Source: Polyodon spathula (taxonomy: Eukaryota; Chordata; Actinopteri; Acipenseriformes; Polyodontidae). From it: a DNA stretch of 64,000 nt. The DNA is taken from the NCBI RefSeq assembly GCF_017654505.1, contig NC_054534.1:13289693-13353692 (forward strand), given 5' to 3'. The notes under the pieces were generated by a model that was not told where the DNA came from, ran no database searches, and saw only the letters and a program-made list of their open reading frames with translations. The position numbers were made by a program, and so were the translations under genes. Numbering within the stretch: position 1 is the stretch's first letter; each line of letters opens with the position of its first letter. Below, piece after piece: positions 26,101-37,429 of the stretch.

Positions 26101-26277
26101 TGAAAACAGTTAACTCTGATTAATATGAATTTCAAGGGATTAGCAAAAAGTTTGTTCTTAGTCTTATTATAAGGAATCTAAGCCAAATGCATACTGTCAG
26201 TTTTTATTGAAGCTCCTGTCACATTTCTATTACAGTGCAATGAAAAGTGTTATACATTTATTAGTACTGTACATTTT

Positions 26278-26508
26278 TTAAAAACTTTTAAAAGTACATT
26301 GCAGTACTGTACTTTTAAACCGTTCAAGCCACCCTGAGCTGCATTTGAAATATACACGTCTCAGCTGCTGTGCAAATTTTTCAACTCTGTGTCTTAGAGT
26401 GGTCCTAGATACAGGCAAATTCTGATCACGGGCATTTTTAAACCACAAAATCAGGGCGTCCTCAACATTTGTAAACCGGGGTACTATTGAAATGTACACT
26501 GGGTTCAT
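26278..26508 (-). pseudogene. Tigger transposase CENP-B-type HTH
   Basis: The minus-strand open frame includes NVEDALILWFKNARDQNLPV, then SRTTLRHRVEKFAQQL and FKCSSGWLERFKS. This is the classical CENP-B/Tigger second HTH (VE.AL..WF...R..N.P.....L...A..FA..L....F.ASNGWL.RFK). It stops right after, without the DDE region. Confidence 0.85.
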
Positions 26509-26975
26509 TTCGATATATTAAAGTTTTCCCTGGTTTAGAGAAAGCTATCGTTTGGTAGAAATGTACGCTGGTATCAAGACTCGTTTCGTGTTGCTAGCTG
26601 TTTACAACATCCCTTTGTTACGACACTTGCCAGACCTACATACGATAGCGGAAGTGCCACAGCGAGAGAGAACGTGCATGTGAGATCAAATTATTTTACT
26701 TGTTGAAATACTTTTAGATAATCTAACATTGTTTATGGATCAATATGGGCAATAATGATGATCAGAACGTGAAACCTGGTGATGGTGTTGCTAGAGGAAA
26801 CTCATGAGATAATCAAACAATTTACACTAGTTTGATCGGCGGCAGCCATGTTGGGAGCTATAACGTCATGTCTGAGCGGAAATGAAGGGTTTGCGGCCAT
26901 TGCTATTTCTCACAAAATTTGAAAAGCAGGGTACATTTGAAAAGCAGGGTACATTTGTCTACAGGGTACGCTGTC
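26476..26975. mobile_element. possible insertion inside the Tigger element
   Basis: About 500 bp, richer in G/C than the rest, separates two domains that are normally within ~30 residues of each other. Both edges carry GGTAC/ATGTAC motifs: CGGGGTACTATTGAAATGTA at the left and repeated AAAAGCAGGGTACATTTG (two tandem copies, 26931-26966) at the right. These could be imperfect TIRs. Edges are approximate. Confidence 0.35.
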
Positions 26976-27019
26976 TGAGCTAAAGTTGACAAAGACCAAT
27001 CCTGCCATAGTGTGCTGTT

Positions 27020-27165
27020 CATAGGCCTGTATTATTATATCACGTTTTTCAGAATGGTTGAAAAAGTGTTTGTGGGAATGCTGAAATCTGCAGCAACATC
27101 CTTCCTGCACGGTGGTGCATTATCCACCTCTTTCAAAACCTCCACTTTTGTCTGCAAATATAATG
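27020..27165 (-). pseudogene. Tigger transposase N-terminal psq HTH
   Basis: The minus-strand reading KVEVLKEVDNAPPCRKDVAA, then DFSIPTNTFSTILKN matches the first HTH of Tigger/CENP-B proteins (KVEVIKEVE.G....DVA..F.IP.STLSTILKN). It is followed by stops. Confidence 0.78.
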
Positions 27166-28139
27166 CAAGTTTTTTGCACTGGTCACTGGTTTCAATGCTT
27201 CATGGAAATGGCATTGATGCATGAGCACTAAGGCAACTCGAAATGCATCATAGGATCAATAGTCCCAAAACAGCACTGAAATACAGAACAGAGGCGCTAA
27301 TCTGTTGAAGGTAATACATTTCACATTATACTTTGCTCTCAGCTGTTTGAACTAGGGCAAGTCATTTTATATATATTTTTTTCTTCCTGGGGGGTCTCCA
27401 AAGTAATTTGCACAAACAAAAAATTTGTGTTCAGTGAATTCATAAATTCGTATTGTAAAAATTAATTTACAGCAAGCAACTGCTAAATTTGGCCAGAACC
27501 ACGTAGAGAATTCGTAGTTCGTAGGAAATTTGTGTAATCGGAGTTCGTTTAATGAGAATTGATTGTATATAACATGCAGTGCAGTACAGCACTGAGATTG
27601 AGCTCCTTTTTCATGACAATGGCAGAAAAGCACAGCACACAACAAGACAGGTTACCAAGAGTCTGTTCATATAACAGAGGTGTTCAGACAATGAGAGTTT
27701 GGATAATTAAGGTTTTATTTTGTCACACTGGTTTGTTTTTGTTACAGTAACTCATTTCTTTATCCATTGTTGTATTGTGCAAAACAGTTGACTATTTTCT
27801 AAGATATTTCATAACTGAAAAAAGCCCTCAAAAACCAAAACCAAAGCATATTAGGTTTTTAGGAAACAAGCTATTGTACTGTTATTGATACACCACAAGC
27901 AAACAGGCACTATAGGATATATGTATGTTTGAATGTTTTGACACAAGGGTAATGGAGGGGGGTGAAGGGCTTTCAGATTTCTTTGAGGATGTCTGTTTGA
28001 AACAGTAGAAGGTGAAGGTCGATGAGATTCTGGTTTCTTTTGCATCAGCATTAGGAGGGTCAATGACTCCTGCTGTCCACACACAGCATTAAAGGACCTT
28101 CTTGTTAATAAAGAAAAAAAGGGCCATGGTAGTATTACA

Positions 28140-28480
28140 TCTTGATCAACAAATGACTAATAATATTCCAGCGCACATCTTTCAGGCCCCTTGTTTGAAG
28201 ACAAGCACAGCCTGCATCCCACATCCATTATCAATGCCCTCCCTCAGGCAAGAGCATCAATAATGTGCACGCCTCTAGATGGATGCCACATCCCTTTTAA
28301 GCAGACAGGACACTGTGGATCGCTGGTGGGCATTTCCATGCACTGCACATCATTACAGCCCACCAATCTTTCAGAACTTTCACTATGGACTGGTGGTGGG
28401 CTTATGCTCTTTTACCCCCTTCCCCTTACTGGACCAGCAGACCTGAATGTGAATTCCAAGCGAGAGACAAGTGTCAGTTG
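28140..28480. other. candidate conserved non-coding element
   Basis: An island of balanced composition without repeats: AAGACAAGCACAGCCTGCAT, CATCCATTATCAATGCCCTC, AGCATCAATAATGTGCACGC, CTCTAGATGGATGCCACATC. A 96-codon open frame (28191-28481 +) crosses it but shows no family and no splice-flanked structure. A non-coding element is more likely than an exon. Confidence 0.35.
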
Positions 28481-28489
28481 ATTCTCAAT

Positions 28490-31400
28490 CTTAGTGTGAG
28501 GACAGTGCTGCAGATATTGTTCTCTGTAAGTAGTCTTTGTGGAAACTGAATGCACAACAATCAGCACAAGCTATTGGTATGGTATCTGTGTTTCTATGTC
28601 ACTTTGGGTGCAATAAATGAAAGGCCATGTCTTCCTATAGAAAGAGAGCATACATACGCACATACATACGTTCAGGTAGTTGAAAGCTTGCAAGAAGCTT
28701 AATTTTCTAACCTTCAGTTGTAACTTTTTCATGCAATTTTTTTTTTAATTTTATTTTTTAATTACAAAATTAAAAATAGTTTTCTGCTCTAAACCAGACA
28801 TAATATTGTCTTGATATAATAAAATACTTCCTAAAACAATGATATTACTATTTTGTTTTCAATGTGTAGCTAATACAGTACAGGATTTCTGTGCTCACTG
28901 GAATCAAGTGTTCCTAACAGTCAGGATTATAATTCAAACCTGTGGCTTCACATTAGGTCATTTCCCATTAGTACCGTGCCGTCTAGATATGCAAAGCATG
29001 CCTTGGAATATATTTTATTCCACAACATGTTCAAGTAATCTGTTCGCCTCGGCAGTCTTCTAGTTTTGTTGGTCAAGGCATGCAAAACTCCAAGTTGCAT
29101 CAGGTTGCCTAGGCAACAGGATGCAGCGTGCACCTCACTTCCTGGTGGCTATGCGATGGAAAACAGAGGCAAGGCGTGCAACTGTAGACTTGAAGTCTGT
29201 CGTCAAAACCAAAATGGAAAACTAAGTGAAAAGTTTGTTGACGTTTATTATAATAGACTTTGTAACAAAAACAGAAGGCCAGAAACTAAAACGAAACGCA
29301 GGAAAACAGTTGAAACAGTATTTCAAAAAAGCTGTGTACAATTTGTGAGTGGAGCTGTGGTAGTTGGTTAAAATTATTATTATTATTTTTTTTTTTTATC
29401 TGTCATCTAAAAGTTGTTACCTGGCTTTCTAAAAAGTCACTGCACGCCCCAGTACTCATATTGCATGTGTTTAACAGAACACATAACACTTTCAGAGAAA
29501 ACTCTGCCGGTATACAGGGGTGAAATTCTGCTGGTACTCACCAGTACTCTGTACCTGTACTTATTTAATCTGCTCTTCATCCAACACAGATGCATTCCAT
29601 CCACTCACACAGTCCACTAGCGCAACATTTCTCAAAAGCGCTTTCATTCAGCACAGTTAATGCTGCTTGCATTCTGTTTCCTCATACTGCTTCTGTTTCT
29701 GTTAGCTGCTATTGGTCAGATTTCATTTTGGCATGAGTCACAAATCTCCACCCATTTCACTTTGTGTCAGTGCTCATCCGTTGGTCAACGAGAGAAGACC
29801 TTAGCAGTGCACCGTGAAAACAGCGGTATGGAATAATTATCATTATTATGATGTAATAATTATTTTCTATGGTGTGGTGGGTAAACTAGCTGAAATATTC
29901 TAAACGACCATTGCTGCACATGAATTTGAAGGCAAAAGTCCACGTCAGTGTTTGCCACGAATTACATAGTTAATAAATATTAGAAATAATTATCATAACG
30001 CGTTTTGCCTTGAACCGATTTACCACATTGACAGAATTTGCATAAATGTTTCTAAAATGGCAGGTGATGTGTGGGACAGTAGGGTTTAACAATAACATAA
30101 AAAACAGGATCAAAGTGCAGCTTCAGATTTGAGAAGCAAGTCAGAATTAAGATACAGATGGAGGTGTGCTTCACGCTTTTCAAACACGGGACCAGCTTGC
30201 AAGGTACATGTTAAGCATAGGGATCAACATTTTGTTTTGTTGCGATCCTAGTATTGTCTGTTATGACGACTGTAATAAACGAAAACCAAAACAGTGAGGT
30301 GTTTTTTCTTTGTACAATGAACCTTTTTCTAAAGCATTCTGAAGAGCTTATTTATGTGAATTTTCACTTGTGGGCACATCTAAAAAAAGGTAGAAGTAAA
30401 CCACAGTAATGATATTACTTTATGAAAATGTGTCTTTTGCCACTTTGTTTCTTGTGCAGAAACCACAATACCAGGGATAAAATAAAATACAAAGTCTACT
30501 TTTATTCTGTTTTTGCCTGAAAATCTTTTTCTGGAATAGATCATGATAATTAATCTACACAGAATCACAACAGAAAAACACACAGAACATACAATTTTAA
30601 GATAAGTACAAAATCAATAAAAGAAACAGGGATATATGTTCTAATCCAAGGCTGTTATTGTAGCAAGGCCAGGTCCTGTTGTAGGTGAGTACCCAGGGTC
30701 TGGAAAATATGGGGATGATTTCAGAGAATACTATGGAGATTAAAATGGCCAAGTCAAGTACATCATTAGTAGTGGTAGTGCCTGTTACATAAAAAATTGA
30801 GGGTTATTTTAGCCCCTGTTGTGCATTGTTTGGGTTAGACCTTTTTGTCAGTTGTTTTTTTATACTGTTGATATCTTGAAACAAAACTCCGTCTCTACAG
30901 CAGCTAACGCATAGTATAATATTTCTTAAAGCTTGTCATTTAAGGGTTAACTTAAGTGTTATATTACAGTACATGACTGAGTGATACATGCAGAGGACAC
31001 AGAGCGTTCAGTATTTTCAGCTTCTTTGTTTATGGTGAATTGGTTATAATCAATCTGTTATTTTTAAGGCTTATTTTGTATTTATAAACGTATCATGTAC
31101 CAATATGCATACCCTTTTAAGTATTTATTCATTGGCACTCAAATTGTCTCAATTTTTTAAATGTTTACACTCTGCTGTGCATATGAGTACCTGCACTTTT
31201 TTGTTGAGAATTTCACCCCTGTCAGTATATGACATACAGTACAGTATTATACTATATACTATATATAGTACTATATTGTTGGATGCTGCAGTACCATCTA
31301 TGTACAACTGTAGTTGAACAATTTACAATGCTATGAAATCAAATGAATGTAATATTGTATATGTCTCTTAATACTCAGCATTAACATACTGGTGGAAACC

Positions 31401-32295
31401 ACAGCAGAACGTTATTTTTCTCTATGGTGCATGGGTGTACAGTGTGGATAAAGGCTGTCTAATGTAAATGGATGTAGCATAGATACATGACTTCCACTAA
31501 TTGTGTGATACTGAGCTAATAAGATCATTGGTAAACTCTCCCAGTATGGGATCAACCCATTTAACAGCAGCATGTTAATAGCTGTCCAAATAACTGCAGT
31601 GATTACTTCCCCTTGTTGCCACTGTCTAAATGATGTCTTCAGCCACATGAATATTTTAAGTTGTAATTGAATATAATGCAGTTCGGTGTCTTTCCAGCAA
31701 TACTTGCCTGCTGTGTTTTTGTTCTAGGACTGCATCTCATCCACGGCTTCTCTTTGAGCACCTATAGCAGATACACTATCTAATGGAGGTCTAATGCAGG
31801 TTTGTGGCTAATAGCTTCATTTAACTTTTTTTTTTTATTTTCTCCCCCCTCTCCCCCCCAGGAAAGAACTTGCAGTACACAGCCTGAATTTTTCACCAAT
31901 TGATACAATAATGAAGTATTTAAGTTTGATCAACATTGTGACGAATGAGGTATATGTATTAAGGTATATGCATGAGCAGCATTTTCCATGGGTTCAGCCC
32001 TACACATCTAAGAAATGAAACTGAATCTTTATTCAGGCATTTATTCACTGGTTACATATAGACCAATGGACAGAAATTGACTGATAACACGTAAAGTGAT
32101 TTGGTACCCATTAGGCACAGACATTTTAAATTCTATAATATGAAAATATCTCATAATTTACAAGGCAAAATCCAAAATGCATTCACTACGAATACATTAT
32201 TCTAGTGACAATGTAGTGCTAAAAAGAGGTAAACTTGACATAATATTATTATTATTATTATAATCCCTTCGATACAAAGCACAGTATAAATACAA
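28490..32295. other. intergenic DNA, no gene seen
   Basis: Unique AT-rich sequence. The region 29060-29370 has a 101-codon plus frame with a Lys/Arg-rich end but no family. T-runs occur near 28738 and 29385. Nothing else is recognised. Confidence 0.4.
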
Positions 32296-33179
32296 TAATA
32301 GATTCCCTTTCAATTCGAAGACAACCACCAACAATACTTTTGGGATATGCCTGCCACAGTTCAGGTATTCACAGAGCATTTTATGTCAGAGCTGCCGACG
32401 TCCTTTGTTCCGCCTCCTGAGGGAACAAATAGTCACTCCACGGTAAGGTAAGGTACTAACCTGTCCAGTTGATGTGACTGAGTCTGTATGAAAGAGCTCT
32501 CATGAGTTTACTGGAGTTTCCCTGATTTATTTTAAGAAAATATTGCTGGAAGTCGGCTTGCCACTTCCCTGGAATTAGTAACTCCGCTTCTGTGAACTGA
32601 CCTATAATTGTTGTACAACTGCGCTTCATTAAATCTTTCTTTCTTTCTTTCAGCAGTCTGCATCGCTATGCATCGCAGACTGCTTTCTAACTCCACAACA
32701 TCTGCTGTGTGTGATTTTCTACTGCTCGACCCGCCCTCTATTTCACAGTCCACCCGCTTGGCGTGGTGACTGTTCTACCCCCACAGCTTGGCTGTTTTGT
32801 GTGTGTGTGTGGTTGCACTTTTTTTTATTGCTCTCCCATTGCCTAACCGCAGCCACCCAAGCCTGTGTATCTTCCCCGGGGTTTGCTACACGCTAACCTG
32901 GGTTGTGTGACTGCACGCGGTTAAGGCTAGGTGCATATCCCCAGTACCCTCTGTGCTTGCACCCTTGGCGCTCAGCATCCTTGGTGCCTCAGTGCTTCAG
33001 CGCCCTCAGTGCTTAGACACTGCATTCCTCGGTGTTGCGCAACCTGTGTGTTTCGGCACTTCAGGGCCCCATAGCCTTGGTGCACAGTGCCCTCGTTGGT
33101 TCATCGCCCTCTGGGCCTCGGCGCTCCAACATTTAAATACCCTTGGTGGTCGGTGCCCCTCAGTGCTTCAGCCCCAGTC

Positions 33180-33700
33180 TCCCCCATCCTCCATTTATCC
33201 CATTGCACCTCACAGAGCATGGTCCCAGTACCTCATTCTCGTAGCCGCTCTAGGTCTCCTGTGCAGAGTACTAAGCAGGCGAGACAGTCAAAGCAGGCAC
33301 AGGACATCTCTGACTTAAAGGACCAAATTGCTGAAGTCCTGGAGTATTTGGCCAGGGAGCAGGCCCAACCTCCTGCTGTGGCCCCGGCCCCTCTGTTAGC
33401 ACCCACCCTGGAAACTGACCCCGCCCTTACCAGTCTTCTCCTGTGACATTTCAGAGCCAGACTTTGCTATGGCTGAGAAAGACCAGGACAAGATTTCAAT
33501 CGTGGCCACCTACCAGCTAACAGCTGCGCCCACCCACAAGGAAGGAGCAGCACCAGACGTGCGGCCCCAACGCAACAGCACTCCTGGAGGCAGTTCCACC
33601 AACGCCCCAGGCCGCCCCCGCAGCAGGCTCCGCCACAGCCTCAGTAGTCCAATCTGGGCCCCTGAAGGCTTGCAGCTTCAGACCCACTCACAACACTAGC
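33180..33700 (+). pseudogene. DIRS Gag N-terminal part
   Basis: The frame reaching 33446 carries an Arg/Ser-rich stretch (VPHSRSRSRSPVQSTKQARQ) then DISDLKDQIAEVLEYLAREQ and a Pro/Ala/Glu-rich segment. This arrangement (RS-rich, short coiled coil, proline-rich) I associate with fish DIRS Gag. A second frame (33469-33699) is Pro/Arg-rich and less certain. The frames are separated by stops. Confidence 0.55.
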
Positions 33701-33847
33701 TGCAATATTGCCACAATTGCACCTTAGCCACTTGGGTGTTCGCCACCGTACACACTGGTTATGCACTTCAGTTCTGCGCTTGTCCTCTTCCCTTTCGAGG
33801 GATCCCGTTTACAAGCAAAAGTAGCCTCAAACAGCCATCCACCTCGT

Positions 33848-34270
33848 AGAATTCACCTCCCAAGATGAGGGATTCTTGTGGTATTTTCTGGTGCCGAGGA
33901 AGGATGGCGGCCTTCGCCCCATCCTAGACCTGAGACACCTCAACGGGTTCTTGAGAGAGAGGAAGTTCCAGATGGTCACACACAATCACATTCTGCAGTC
34001 TGTCTAGCAGGGTGACTGGTTTACCACTGTGGACTTAAAGGATGCATATTTTCTTATCCCTGTTTGTCCCACTTGCAGGAAGTATCTCCGCTTTGTCTTT
34101 CAGGGAAGTGTCCGAGTTTTCTGTGCTGCCATTCAGCCTTTCCTTAGCCCCTCCGCACGTTCTCACAATGAGTGGATGCCATCCTGGCCCCCTTGCGGCT
34201 GGCTAGACAACTGATTGATCTGTTCCCAGTTGCAGGAAGGAGCAGTGGCCCACACGGCGTTCGTGACGGC
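33848..34270 (+). pseudogene. DIRS reverse transcriptase fragment
   Basis: The plus-strand reading EFTSQDEGFLWYFLVPRKDG, then GLRPILDLRHLNGFL, a stop, then GDWFTTVDLKDAYFLIPVCP with RKYLRFVFQG covers RT motifs up to motif A (VDLKDAYF, first catalytic Asp). After this the reading breaks. The YLDD box region survives only as LDN, a stop, then LICSQLQEGAVAHTAF (34200-34255), with several residues lost before it. It is clearly inactive. Confidence 0.9.
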
Positions 34271-34739
34271 GCATCTAGGACAATGGAAATAGGGTATCAT
34301 TTCGTACGAACCCCGCATTCCTCCCTATGGTGATTACGGCTTTCCACTTGAATCAGTCAATGGAGCTGGAGGCTTTCCATCCTGCTCTGTTTTCTTCAGA
34401 GGAGGATTGAAGACTAAACTCCCTCTGCCCGGTTCGGGCATTCAGATGTTATTTTGACAGGACGAGAACTCTGCGACAGTCTGGCAAGCTCAGTTGGAGT
34501 CACCATGGCATATTTAAATGCTGGTGGAACTACTCCAGAACTCAGTGACTTGCAGTGACTATTTGTTCCCTTGGGAGGCAGGACCGAGGACGTCACTCCC
34601 TGGAGGGGCCTATTGACAGCTGTGATATAAAATGCTCAGTGAATACCTGACCTGTGGCAGGCATATTCCAAAAGTATTGTTGGTGGTTGTCTTCTCTTTC
34701 AAAGAACCAGGGTTCCATCCGTAACCTAACGTTTTCACA

Positions 34740-35683
34740 TTATGGCTCAAATTGAAGGCAGATAAAATAATGCAATGCAATCTCAATAAAATATTCATGA
34801 AAAATGGAAAGATTACGAGACTCCAAATAGCACACAGAGTTCTGACTCGCTGTACATGCTTTACCTGCGTTTTCCACAGATTTGAACCAACCCTTGGCAA
34901 TGACCTTCTTCAACGAATAACTTAAATAAAAGGAATATGCGTTTGAATCAGTCTGGAACATAGTCGTTTAATCAGATAAGTACTTCAGAGCTATCTTGAG
35001 AGGACACTGGTTATTGTCAGTGGCTTAGATTTCTTTTAGAACGAGGCTGCACAATTAATTCATATTTAATATTCCAACATGTAAGGGTCTTTATTTTTTT
35101 TCATTTTCTGTCTTAATTTTCAGATGTTAAAAAGACTATTTTCATCAAAGTCAGGAAGAAGGCTGTCAGACTAATAGAAAACCTGTTTCTTATTGCTCAG
35201 TGTGTAATGAGTATACCTTCCACCACCTGAGACCACCAGGGACCCATTCAGCCTTTACTCTTGTCCAGGTCTTTCATGTCTTATTTTGCCAATGCATGTT
35301 TTGTTTTCCATTTAGTTGTGGCAGAAAATTTATATTTCTTTCCCATAGATAGGGATGACTTAAAAAAAAAAAGAAACCTGTAATACCTTTTTTTTTTTTT
35401 AAATGAAATAGTAAAAATAGAAAATAGGAACAGGAGATTTAAAAAAATGTCTGCAAAGGCCTCCTTCTCAGATTTTACAGGGGCACCGCAAAATGTCGAA
35501 ACATTGTCTTTAATGTGCATTCGACTTCTGTCCTTTTTATTTTTTTAGGAACAAATAATCATTTCAACTTGCCACCTTGTGCTGAAGTCCTAAAACAGAA
35601 CACTGTGCATGTGAGAAGCTGAGTACGCTAGACATTCCAGCATTCACAAAGACAGCCATCCATTCCTAATGTATGGCAGGAGT

Positions 35684-35774
<91 letters not shown>

Positions 35775-36275
35775 ATAATATATAATTTACCACTTTCGGC
35801 AGAGCATGCCCTTGGATTGTAGAATATCAAACTGGTGTTTTGACGTCTACTTCTTAAGGAAGAACCTATTCTGTTCCAGTCATTGTAGTGTGCAACAATA
35901 TCTCTTGTAATATGTGCAAGTTAATTGTTTTGATATTTGTATTCACATGTTTACACATATTATTCACAAGAGCTAAACCCTGGTATTTGCAAGCAAAAAA
36001 AAAAAAAAAAAACTCCAGCTTACAATTATACTGCTGCCGGTCTTTGGTTTACCATCTTGGATGTGCTCAGCAGGTGAGAGGAGCTCTCCTGGGTATTACC
36101 TACCCCATGGAATAATTTGACGATAATGTATGGTCATTCATGGGCTAGTCATCAAGTGAGGATGAGTCTTTTGTGTACCAACATCCGTATATGTGGAATA
36201 AACATGGAACAACCATCCTGGCGGTTCTTTACCTTTATTTATTTAAAGGTGTATCTATGCAGTATAACACTCTTA
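34740..36275. other. intergenic DNA with (AT)n, no gene seen
   Basis: Contains an (AT)n tract (35687-35770) and A/T-runs near 35360, 35390 and 35996-36011. No reading frame of interest. Confidence 0.5.
35687..35770. repeat. (AT)n microsatellite
   Basis: About 84 bp of AT repeat. Confidence 0.97.
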
Positions 36276-36279
36276 TTAA

Positions 36280-36506
36280 GGAGGTTGTGTGGTTCAGTGG
36301 TTAAAGTAAAAGGCTTGTAACCAGGTGGTCCCTGGTTCAAATCCCAGCTCACTTGCTGACTCATTGTGTTACCCTGAGCAACTCACTTCCCCTCCTTATG
36401 CTCTGTCTTTCGGGTGGGATGTTGTTGTAAGTACTCTGCAGCTGATGCATAGTTCACACATCCATTAAGTGTTCTTGGATAAAGGCATCTGCTAAATAAA
36501 CAAGTA
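36280..36506 (+). mobile_element. tRNA-derived SINE, near full length
   Basis: It has a tRNA-like head with A-box-like TGTGGTTCAGTGGTT and B box GGTTCAAATCC (36334-36344). The body includes TCACTTGCTGACTCATTGTG, CCCTGAGCAACTCACTTCC and GCTCTGTCTTTCGGGTGGGA. The tail TTGGATAAAGGCATCTGCTA then AATAAA is shared with fish L2-type LINEs. It is the same family as 12696-12860. Confidence 0.88.
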
Positions 36507-37099
36507 ATACTCTGCCAATTGCCAACCATTTTTGCCAATGAAATTAGATCAGATATCGTATTTGTTTTAGTTCAGTGAATATCTTAGAATTTGTATGTAA
36601 ATAGGATGGGTGACCTACATTTTAAAAACCCAATTTTCTGTCACTCTTATTCCACCATATTGTAATTGTATATGATAATGTTAATAAGTCATTCCTGGAG
36701 AAAACCACCAATTGCATTAATAGATTGTTAAAAGGTAACGGTACATTCACCACTGTTTTGTTCGTTTAAATAAACCCCAGGCATGCTGCCGCATTGAAAA
36801 TGTAGCATTTTAAATACAAAGCATATTAAAAGTGGTCAACTGACACTACAGCGTTTCGTCTTAGTTTGTTGTAGTTCTTAGACTGCTTTTTACAGCATAT
36901 GTATTATCACTTCAGTTTATTTTTATATTTAAAACCCACCAAGTGAGATCTGTTATCCATTTCCAGTCACACTTTGTATGCAAAGGTTGTTAGTCCTGTT
37001 TAAGGAGTAGTTTTTATTTAATTAATTAAAACCAAAATCTGTGAACTTTAAATTAGACTGCAGTAAAAGGATCTCATTTTTTTTTTTTTTTTTTAATTT

Positions 37100-37420
37100 A
37101 ATAATTAGCATCCAGTAAAGTAAGGATATTAATTGCATTTATTTCGTGTCCCTGGGTGGGCGGTGGCTGGCAGGGTTAGTCATTTTTTGTTCCTGAAATA
37201 GAGAATCCTCTGAATAAAAAAAGGGAATAAACTTTTTCAAGTCAGTAAATTACTATAGGGAATCCATTGGAACCTTTAATTAGCCTCGCTCTGATATAAC
37301 ATTGATGGAATTGCAATACATCAATTATTAAATGTAACAGTTTCTTTTCTTTTAATTCTTTAGGTGGAAGAGGGTATACCAAACCACTTGGGTGTTACCT
37401 TTGAATAAATTGTAATAGTG
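37100..37420. other. possible conserved non-coding element
   Basis: AATTTAATAATTAGCATCC and GGATATTAATTGCATTTATT homeodomain-type motifs are followed by CTGGGTGGGCGGTGGCTGGC and TTTAATTAGCCTCGCTCTGA. No repeat or ORF. Texture only. Confidence 0.28.
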
Positions 37421-37429
37421 AGGCTGCTC

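Larger units (their letters stand above)
26107..27565 (-). mobile_element. Tigger/pogo-like DNA transposon, decayed and interrupted
   Basis: The left end CAGTTAACTCTGATTAATAT and the reverse complement of the right end (CAATCAATTCTCATTAAACG) form imperfect terminal inverted repeats. Between them, on the minus strand, lie both Tigger DNA-binding domains: a psq-type HTH (27020-27165) and a CENP-B-type HTH (26278-26508). They are separated by about 450 bp of foreign-looking DNA. The DDE domain is missing. Confidence 0.8.
32301..34731 (+). mobile_element. DIRS-like retrotransposon remnant, copy 2
   Basis: Inverted ends: GATTCCCTTTCAATTCGAAG with ACAACCACCAACAATACTTT at the left, and AAAGTATTGTTGGTGGTTGT with CTTCTCTTTCAAAGAACCAG at the right. 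They match the ends of copy 1 in opposite orientation. The inside encodes, on the plus strand, the start of Gag and part of the RT. RNase H and the tyrosine recombinase are absent. About 2.4 kb remains of what is normally ~5-6 kb. Confidence 0.88.

Noticed and set aside
29066..29371. 101-codon plus frame with a basic C-terminus
   Set aside because: No family and no flanking splice context; the Lys/Arg run comes from A-rich sequence.
33087..33446. Host RS-domain splicing-factor-like protein
   Set aside because: It lies inside the DIRS terminal repeats, upstream of the DIRS RT, and matches DIRS Gag layout.
36280..36360. Functional tRNA gene
   Set aside because: A and B boxes are present, but no cloverleaf acceptor stem is seen and the sequence continues into a SINE body and tail.
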